From Formosa sp. (GTDB taxonomy: Bacteria; Bacteroidota; Bacteroidia; Flavobacteriales; Flavobacteriaceae), in contig JABHDE010000003.1 in assembly GCA_018673215.1 (NCBI GenBank), positions 1 to 38,149 on the forward strand: 38,149 bases of DNA. Direction: 5' to 3'. This document shows positions 32,202 to 38,149 of this stretch, piece after piece; the first letter of the stretch is position 1; the number at the start of each line of letters is the position of its first letter. Position numbers and translations under genes: made by a program. The notes under the pieces were generated by a model that was not told where the DNA came from, searched no databases, and saw only the letters and a list, made by a program, of their open reading frames with translations.

Positions 32202-33956
32202 TTAAAATTTAGAGTTGATGAAACGCTTCAGACTTTCAGTATCAAGTTCCAGTGTTTCAAAGAGAGTATTTATTGGTCCATGCTCAATAAATTCATCTGG
32301 AATCCCTTTTAAAATCACATCATTTTTGTAGTGATGAGCAGCTGCAAACTCTAAAACTGCACTTCCAAAACCGCCGTTTATGACGCCGTCTTCTAAAGTT
32401 ATGAGTGTAGAATACGTTTTAAAAATAGTATGCAATAAAGGTTCATCCAATGGCTTTACAAAGCGCATATCATAATGTGCACAATTGAGCCCAACGATAG
32501 CCTTTGAAACCGTATGAGAAATCGATCCTAAACTTAAAACAGCAAGATCGTCTCCCTGTTTTAATTGAACCCCAGTTCCAATGTCAATAGGTTCAAACTC
32601 TGATTTCCAATCCAAAGTCTTTCCTCTCCCTCTAGGGTATCGAATCGCAATCGGATGCTTCAATCCTTTTTGAGCGGTGTACATGATATTTCGTAATTCC
32701 ATCTCATTTCGAGGAGCGAAAATGATGAGGTTGGGAATACAGCGTAAGTATGCCAAATCAAACACCCCATGATGTGTCGCACCATCTTCGCCAACCAATC
32801 CAGCACGGTCAATACAAAAAATAACGGGTAGATTTTGCAGTGCAACATCATGAATGATTTGATCATAAGCCCGTTGTAAAAACGTAGAATAAATATTACA
32901 AAAAGGAATCAATCCTTGGGTAGCCATTCCAGCAGCCATGGTCACGGCGTGTTGCTCAGCAATCCCAACATCAAATGCACGTTCTGGAAGGGTGTCCATC
33001 ATATATTTCAGCGAACTACCTGTAGGCATCGCAGGAGTTATGCCTACAATCGCCTTATTTTTTCTTGCCAATTCAACAAGTGTCAATCCAAACACATCTT
33101 GGTATTTTGGAGGAAGGTGTTCACTGTTTTTAGAAATCAAATCTCCAGTCGTTGCATCAAATTTCCCTGGCGCATGGTACTTTACCTGATCGGTTTCAGC
33201 TTGTTTTAACCCTTTTCCTTTGGTGGTAATGACGTGTAAAAACTTGGGCCCTTGTACGGATTTAAGACGTTCTAATTCTCTAATAAGCGCTTCCATATCG
33301 TGTCCATCAATTGGACCTGAATACTCAAAATTAAGGGCTTCAAAAATGTTGTCTTGTTTTTGAGTGCCTTTTTTTACATTGGTCAAATATTGTTTCAGTG
33401 CACCCACACTTGGGTCGATCCCAATCGCATTATCATTTAAAATGACCAGTAAATTGGCAGTCGTTACCCCCGCATGATTCAGTCCTTCAAACGCCATTCC
33501 ACTGGCGATAGAGGCATCCCCAATCACAGCAATATGTTGTCTGTTTTCTCCTTTTAACTGGGAGGCAATCGCCATTCCCAAAGCCGCAGAAATTGAGGTC
33601 GATGAATGTCCAGTACCAAATGTATCGTATATACTTTCATCACGTTTTGGAAATCCACTAATTCCTTTATATTGACGATTGGTATGAAACTCCACCTTAC
33701 GACCGGTCAAGATTTTATGGCCATAAGCCTGATGCCCCACATCCCAAATTAATAAATCATCAGGAGTATTAAACACATAGTGCAACGCAATGGTCAGTTC
33801 TACTACTCCAAGACTAGCCCCTAAATGCCCTTCTTTAGTCGCGACAACTTCTATTATAAATTGCCTTAATTCAGCAGCAAGTTCAGGTAAATCATTAGTC
33901 GAAAGCTGACGTAAATCCTGTGGAAAGTCGATATGTTCTAATAAATTTTTTAACAC
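32202..33956 (-). CDS. dxs: 1-deoxy-D-xylulose-5-phosphate synthase
   Basis: 584 residues from GTG 33956 (MLKNLLEHIDFPQDLRQL), the start that matches the family opening; TTG 33971 adds only five residues and lacks support. It condenses pyruvate and glyceraldehyde 3-phosphate to DXP with thiamine diphosphate, first step of the MEP isoprenoid route. Motifs: GHLGASLGVVELTIAL, WDVGHQAYGHKILTGR, GDASIASGMAFEGLNHAG...ILNDN (TPP/Mg site) and VGIAEQHAVTMAAGMA. The overall length is at the short end for Dxs, as is common in flavobacteria. Confidence 0.95.
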   Translation of the reverse strand: MLKNLLEHIDFPQDLRQLSTNDLPELAAELRQFIIEVVATKEGHLGASLGVVELTIALHYVFNTPDDLLIWDVGHQAYGHKILTGRKVEFHTNRQYKGISGFPKRDESIYDTFGTGHSSTSISAALGMAIASQLKGENRQHIAVIGDASIASGMAFEGLNHAGVTTANLLVILNDNAIGIDPSVGALKQYLTNVKKGTQKQDNIFEALNFEYSGPIDGHDMEALIRELERLKSVQGPKFLHVITTKGKGLKQAETDQVKYHAPGKFDATTGDLISKNSEHLPPKYQDVFGLTLVELARKNKAIVGITPAMPTGSSLKYMMDTLPERAFDVGIAEQHAVTMAAGMATQGLIPFCNIYSTFLQRAYDQIIHDVALQNLPVIFCIDRAGLVGEDGATHHGVFDLAYLRCIPNLIIFAPRNEMELRNIMYTAQKGLKHPIAIRYPRGRGKTLDWKSEFEPIDIGTGVQLKQGDDLAVLSLGSISHTVSKAIVGLNCAHYDMRFVKPLDEPLLHTIFKTYSTLITLEDGVINGGFGSAVLEFAAAHHYKNDVILKGIPDEFIEHGPINTLFETLELDTESLKRFINSKF

Positions 33957-33957
33957 C

Positions 33958-33990
33958 TTGTAAAAGTACAAGATTGAAATCGTATTTTTG
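33958..33990 (+). promoter_or_regulatory. Putative tadA promoter
   Basis: TTG (33958-33960), 22-nt spacer, TATTTTTG (33983-33990, exact TAnnTTTG). The ATG at 33995 is 4 nt after the -7 box, which predicts a leaderless mRNA. The TTG lies just outside the dxs GTG on the other strand. Confidence 0.5.
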
Positions 33991-33994
33991 ACTT

Positions 33995-34444
33995 ATGGAA
34001 GCAATTTTTGATGATGATTATTTTATGCTAAAAGCGCTTCAGGAAGCTGAAGCCGCTTTTTACAAAGGAGAAATTCCTGTTGGAGCGGTGATTGTGGTTG
34101 ATAACAGAATTATTGCACGCGCCCATAATCTTACCGAGCTTTTGAATGATGTCACAGCACATGCAGAGATGCAAGCTATTACAGCGGCTGCTAATTTCTT
34201 AGGGGGTAAATACCTAACCAACTGTACTCTTTATGTGACTTTAGAACCTTGTCAGATGTGTGCTGGTGCTTTGTATTGGAGTCAAATTTCAACGATCGTC
34301 TATGGAGCAAAAGATGAACATAGAGGATGCGGTGTGATGGGGACAAAACTTCACCCAAGAACTATCTTAAGGGGAGGTGTTTTAGCTAAGGAAGCTTCAG
34401 ACTTGATGAAACGATTTTTTGTGGAAAAACGAAACTTGAATTAA
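33995..34444 (+). CDS. tadA: tRNA-specific adenosine deaminase
   Basis: 149 residues. Zinc deaminase motifs TAHAEMQAI (His, catalytic Glu) and EPCQMCAGAL (two Cys) are spaced as in TadA. KGEIPVGAVIV and VYGAKDEHRGCGVMG also match. It edits A34 to inosine in tRNA-Arg(ACG). Divergent from dxs with a 38-nt gap between start codons. Confidence 0.93.
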   Translation: MEAIFDDDYFMLKALQEAEAAFYKGEIPVGAVIVVDNRIIARAHNLTELLNDVTAHAEMQAITAAANFLGGKYLTNCTLYVTLEPCQMCAGALYWSQISTIVYGAKDEHRGCGVMGTKLHPRTILRGGVLAKEASDLMKRFFVEKRNLN

Positions 34445-34447
34445 AAC

Positions 34448-34684
34448 TTAAGACTCTTTAGAATCATTAAATTCCCTCATTTTGTCAAGATTCTCTTGAG
34501 TGAGCATATAATCGGCAACTTTTTTATCTTTCCAGCGGTAATAGGAGAACAAAGGAAATACCACGGCACATAATCCAATCACACCAAACCCCACCAATTT
34601 TTTTGAATAGGGGAGATCCACAATCAGTCCTGTGAACATACTGATCATTGTTGCAATAAATAAAATCCAAATCAAGTATTTCAT
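34448..34684 (-). CDS. Small membrane protein, 78 aa
   Basis: Not recognised. Two hydrophobic helices (YLIWILFIATMISMFTGLIV and VGFGVIGLCAVVFPLFSYY) precede a charged C-terminal tail (WKDKKVADYMLTQENLDKMREF). It begins 15 nt after aspS on the same strand and so is likely co-transcribed. The stop is 3 nt from the convergent tadA stop. Confidence 0.65.
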   Translation of the reverse strand: MKYLIWILFIATMISMFTGLIVDLPYSKKLVGFGVIGLCAVVFPLFSYYRWKDKKVADYMLTQENLDKMREFNDSKES

Positions 34685-34699
34685 TTTAATAATCTTGTA

Positions 34700-36451
34700 T
34701 TATTCAAGGGTGACTTTTAAGTGTAATTCTTTTAATTGTGTTTCATCAATCGCAGAGGGTGCATCAATCATGACATCACGGCCAGAGTTGTTTTTTGGAA
34801 AAGCGATAAAATCACGGATGGTTTCCTGTCCGCCTAAAATAGCAACCAAACGGTCCAATCCAAAAGCCAATCCACCATGAGGTGGAGCGCCATATTCAAA
34901 CGCATTCATCAAAAAGCCAAATTGTTCTTTAGCCTCATCAGGCGTAAAACCAAGATGATCAAACATTAATGCCTGTGTCGCTTTGTCGTGGATACGGATT
35001 GAGCCTCCTCCAATTTCATTTCCATTCAGAACCAAGTCATAAGCATTTGCTTTTACAGCTCCGGGATCGCTGTCTAATAACTTAATTTGATCTGGTTTTG
35101 GTGCAGTAAATGGGTGGTGCATCGCATGGTAGCGTTTGCTGTCCTCGTCCCATTCTAACAATGGGAAATCAGTCACCCAAAGGGGTGCAAATTCCTTTGG
35201 ATTTCGAAGTCCTAAACGTTCAGCAAGTTCCATTCTTAGGGCACTTAACTGCGTTCTTACGGTATCGGTATTGCCAGAGAGGACACAAACTAAATCTCCA
35301 GGTGATGCTCCTGTAATTTCTGCCCACTTAGCTAAATCGTCTTGATCGTAAAATTTATCGACAGAGGATTTATAAGATCCATCCTCATTACATCGCGAAT
35401 AGATCATTCCTAACGCACCGATTTGTGGACGTTTTAACCAGTTGATAATACCATCAATTTCTTTTCGAGTAAAATTATTTCCACCAGGAACGGCAATTCC
35501 AACGACTAATTCTGCGGAGTTAAAAACGCCAAAATCTTTATGTTGAGTGACGGCATTAAGTTCTCCAAATTTCATTTCAAAACGAATATCTGGCTTGTCA
35601 TTCCCGTAAGTTTTTAGGGCATCATCATAAGTCATTCTTGGAAAAGAATTCAGGTCTTTGCCATGAATGGATTTAATAAGATGACGCGTCAAACCCTCAA
35701 AAATATTCAATATATCTTCTTGTTCTACAAAGGCCATTTCACAATCAATCTGTGTAAATTCAGGCTGTCTGTCGGCTCTTAAATCTTCATCTCTAAAACA
35801 CTTTACAATCTGAAAGTATTTGTCCATCCCACCAACCATCAACAGCTGTTTGAATGTTTGTGGCGATTGAGGAAGGGCATAAAACTGACCTTCATTCATT
35901 CGGCTTGGCACTACAAAATCACGAGCACCTTCTGGAGTTGATTTGATTAAGTAAGGCGTTTCAACTTCTATAAAATCTTGTGAAGACAAAAATGACCGCA
36001 CTTCTTGTGTGACCTTATGTCTAAAAATTAAATTATTTTTTACAGGATTTCTTCGAATGTCCAAATAGCGGTATTTCATACGAAGTTCCTCACCACCATC
36101 TGTTTGATCCTCAATCGTAAAAGGTGGTACAATGGCCTCATTTAAAACAGTTAATTTTGAAACCAAAATTTCAATATCTCCCGTTTCTAAATTTGGATTT
36201 TTTGAGCTGCGTTCAATGACCGTTCCTGTCACTTGAATGACAAATTCACGTCCTAAACTTTTAGCCATGGACACCATCGCTTCGGGAGTGCGATCCGCAT
36301 CAAAAATAAGTTGTGTAATTCCATAGCGATCTCTTAAATCTACCCAGATTACAAATCCCTTGTCGCGTGATTTTTGTACCCAACCCGAAAGGGTCACTTC
36401 TTCGTTGATATTCGAAATTCTTAATTGACCACAATGATGACTTCTGTACAT
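34700..36451 (-). CDS. aspS: Aspartyl-tRNA synthetase
   Basis: 583 residues, standard bacterial length. N-terminal OB-fold ([23 protein letters not shown]). Class II motifs: motif 2 [19 protein letters not shown], motif 3 [19 protein letters not shown] insertion domain between motifs 2 and 3 is consistent with the bacterial-type enzyme. It charges tRNA-Asp. Confidence 0.96.
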   Translation of the reverse strand: MYRSHHCGQLRISNINEEVTLSGWVQKSRDKGFVIWVDLRDRYGITQLIFDADRTPEAMVSMAKSLGREFVIQVTGTVIERSSKNPNLETGDIEILVSKLTVLNEAIVPPFTIEDQTDGGEELRMKYRYLDIRRNPVKNNLIFRHKVTQEVRSFLSSQDFIEVETPYLIKSTPEGARDFVVPSRMNEGQFYALPQSPQTFKQLLMVGGMDKYFQIVKCFRDEDLRADRQPEFTQIDCEMAFVEQEDILNIFEGLTRHLIKSIHGKDLNSFPRMTYDDALKTYGNDKPDIRFEMKFGELNAVTQHKDFGVFNSAELVVGIAVPGGNNFTRKEIDGIINWLKRPQIGALGMIYSRCNEDGSYKSSVDKFYDQDDLAKWAEITGASPGDLVCVLSGNTDTVRTQLSALRMELAERLGLRNPKEFAPLWVTDFPLLEWDEDSKRYHAMHHPFTAPKPDQIKLLDSDPGAVKANAYDLVLNGNEIGGGSIRIHDKATQALMFDHLGFTPDEAKEQFGFLMNAFEYGAPPHGGLAFGLDRLVAILGGQETIRDFIAFPKNNSGRDVMIDAPSAIDETQLKELHLKVTLE

Positions 36452-36469
36452 AATACTAAATTAGTTGCG

Positions 36470-36477
36470 CAAATTTA
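36470..36477 (-). promoter_or_regulatory. Putative -7 element of aspS
   Basis: On the minus strand TAAATTTG, an exact TAnnTTTG match, 18 nt before the aspS ATG. Confidence 0.45.
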
Positions 36478-36503
36478 ACATTTAAAATTTAAAACTGAGA
36501 GGC

Positions 36504-38149
36504 TTAGGAAATGACTTTAACCTTTTTTGTTTTCAATTTATTAATTAAATAATACAATATAGGAACAACAACCAAGGTTAGAAACGTTGCAAATGACAAC
36601 CCAAAGATAATTGCCCAGCCCATTGGACCCCAGAACGCAACGTTCTCTCCACCAATATAAAAATTTGGATTCAGTTGTGTAATTAGAGTTCTAAAATTAA
36701 TATTGATCCCCAATGCTAATGGTAGTAAACCTAAAATAGTTGTGATGGCGGTTAGTAACACAGGTCTTAAACGGGTTCGCCCAGCCTCAATCACACATTC
36801 AACAAGAAGTGCAGCTGTGAGTTTATCTGTTTCTTCTAACCCTAATTCGCGACGTTTCCGAATCATGGTGAGATTGATGTAATCGATTAAAACAATGGCG
36901 TTATTCACTACAATTCCTGCTAGAGAAATGATTCCAATCATGGTCATAAGCACTACAAAATCCATCCTAAAAATAAGAAGTCCAAAGAGGACACCAATCA
37001 AACTTAGAAATACAGAAATCGAAATAATTATAGGAGTTGTGGCAGAATTGAATTGCGCTACTAAGATTAAGAAAATTAATAGGACGGCAATTAAAAGTGC
37101 GCGACTTAGAAAAGCCATTTCTTGGGCTTGCTTTTCTTGTTCTCCTGTAAAGTTAATCGTAATATCTTTTGGTACTTCAAATTTTTCAGCAACAGCTCTA
37201 ATTTTATCGTTGACTTCTGTGGGATTATAATCATTTAGTACATTTGAATATACAGTAACAACTCTATCTAAGTTAATTCGTTTAATCGCACTAAAGGACG
37301 ATTGGTTTTCAGTTGTTGCCACAGCCGAAATAGGGACTTGTTTTATTTGTCCATCACTTTGGTTTCTAAACGTAATTTTTTGATCTAACAAATTTGATTT
37401 GTTGTAACGCATCTCGTCTTTGAGGCGGAGATTGATCGGATAATCATCCTCTTCATTTTTAAAAGTAGAAATTTCCTTACCGTATAAAGCGGTACGTAAG
37501 TTAGCTCCAATTTGACCTGTAGAAACCCCTAATCGTCTTGCTTTTTGGCGGTCTACAGAAATTAATAATTCTGGTTTACTTTGGTCGATATCTAATTTTA
37601 ATTCTTCAATACCTCCAATATTTGAATTATTGATAAATGATTTTAATTGATTGGCAGTTTCTAAAATCAAGCTGTAATCATCGCCTTTCAACTCGATATT
37701 TATTGGTGCGCCGGTAGGTGGGCCATCTGCAGGCTTGTCGACTACTATACTGACTCCTGGATACCCCTGAATTACATTGCGAATTTCTGAGAGAACCTCT
37801 TCGGTACTGATGCCTTGACGGTCTTGGTATTTCACAAAATCGATAGTGATCCGTGCTTTATTTGGCGATTTACCGCCTTCTTGTCCTCTAGAGGGGTCAG
37901 ACGTGCCTTCTCCAACTTGTCCAATAACAGAAGTCACCAGAAAGTTTTTGCCATTAACCTCATATTTTTTCAAATAATCTTCTATATCTTTTTCGATTTC
38001 CATAGAAATAAGATTCGTTTCTTCAATGTCCGTTCCAATGGGGTATTCTATAAAAACAAAGACTTGTTTGGCATCTGTATTTGGGAAAAACAATATTTTC
38101 GGAGGAAATGTGTACATTAGTAATGCCGCAAGAACCAATAACCCAAATG
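36504..38149 (-). CDS. RND-family efflux transporter, C-terminal part (5' end outside window)
   Basis: The frame is open to the window edge, with FGLLVLAALLMYTFPP before the periplasmic part, so about 548 C-terminal residues of an expected ~1,100-1,200 are visible. The visible order is a membrane helix, a large periplasmic pore domain (VFVFIEYPIGTDIEETN, GAPINIELKGDDYSLIL), then a helix bundle with AFLSRALLIAVLLIFLILVAQF, IISLAGIVVNNAIVLIDYIN and RTRLRPVLLTAITTILGLLPLA, the hallmark of AcrB/HAE1-like pumps. A final helix ends in a Lys-rich tail. Adaptor and outer-membrane partners would be upstream, outside the window. Confidence 0.93.
   Translation of the reverse strand, partial: FGLLVLAALLMYTFPPKILFFPNTDAKQVFVFIEYPIGTDIEETNLISMEIEKDIEDYLKKYEVNGKNFLVTSVIGQVGEGTSDPSRGQEGGKSPNKARITIDFVKYQDRQGISTEEVLSEIRNVIQGYPGVSIVVDKPADGPPTGAPINIELKGDDYSLILETANQLKSFINNSNIGGIEELKLDIDQSKPELLISVDRQKARRLGVSTGQIGANLRTALYGKEISTFKNEEDDYPINLRLKDEMRYNKSNLLDQKITFRNQSDGQIKQVPISAVATTENQSSFSAIKRINLDRVVTVYSNVLNDYNPTEVNDKIRAVAEKFEVPKDITINFTGEQEKQAQEMAFLSRALLIAVLLIFLILVAQFNSATTPIIISISVFLSLIGVLFGLLIFRMDFVVLMTMIGIISLAGIVVNNAIVLIDYINLTMIRKRRELGLEETDKLTAALLVECVIEAGRTRLRPVLLTAITTILGLLPLALGININFRTLITQLNPNFYIGGENVAFWGPMGWAIIFGLSFATFLTLVVVPILYYLINKLKTKKVKVIS

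Overview
The window looks like a chromosomal segment of a marine-type Flavobacteriaceae (Bacteroidota). The DNA is AT-rich. Several genes carry the Bacteroidota -7 element TAnnTTTG, and Shine-Dalgarno sequences are weak. Diagnostic genes include a CarboxypepD-reg-type TonB receptor, a PiT phosphate transporter with a PhoU-like tail, a porin of the O/P family and the short-chain-dehydrogenase type of threonine dehydrogenase. No insertion sequence, prophage, CRISPR array or integrase was seen.

Layout. 1-4.5 kb is loosely packed and partly decayed: the end of a MORN/aspartic-protease protein, a broken secreted-peptide remnant, a small secreted protein, a two-CBS protein, a dispersed-repeat-like palindrome, a serine-hydrolase pseudogene with several lesions and two NTF2/SnoaL-like lipoproteins. 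4.5-8.5 kb is a one-carbon and threonine module: CDGSH protein, purU, an Lrp-type regulator, and divergently tdh-kbl, which convert threonine to glycine and acetyl-CoA. tRNA-Pro(GGG) follows. 8.6-11.8 kb holds three unrecognised or weakly recognised secreted proteins around an HxlR regulator, which looks like an accessory insert. 11.9-16.6 kb has dsbD, then a tight hupE-like / dCMP deaminase / S41 protease run. 16.6-22.1 kb has marC with a small membrane gene, a DUF3109 protein and nrdB-nrdA.

22.1-30.7 kb looks like a nutrient-uptake block centred on phosphate: PiT-PhoU transporter, O/P porin, a small secreted MORN-like protein, a large TonB receptor and a beta-helix-like surface lipoprotein. 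AATGTT-type direct repeats with about 11-bp period recur before four of its transcription units; I propose them as candidate PHO boxes. 30.8-38.1 kb is housekeeping: dgt, dxs, tadA, a small membrane protein, aspS and the C-terminal part of an RND efflux pump cut by the window end.

The points most worth following are the shared repeats in the phosphate block, the porin leader (terminator hairpin enclosed by a 16-nt inverted repeat), the multi-lesion pseudogene, the HxlR-associated secreted cluster next to the tRNA, and the large dyad in front of dsbD. Everything was read by eye; no database search was run.
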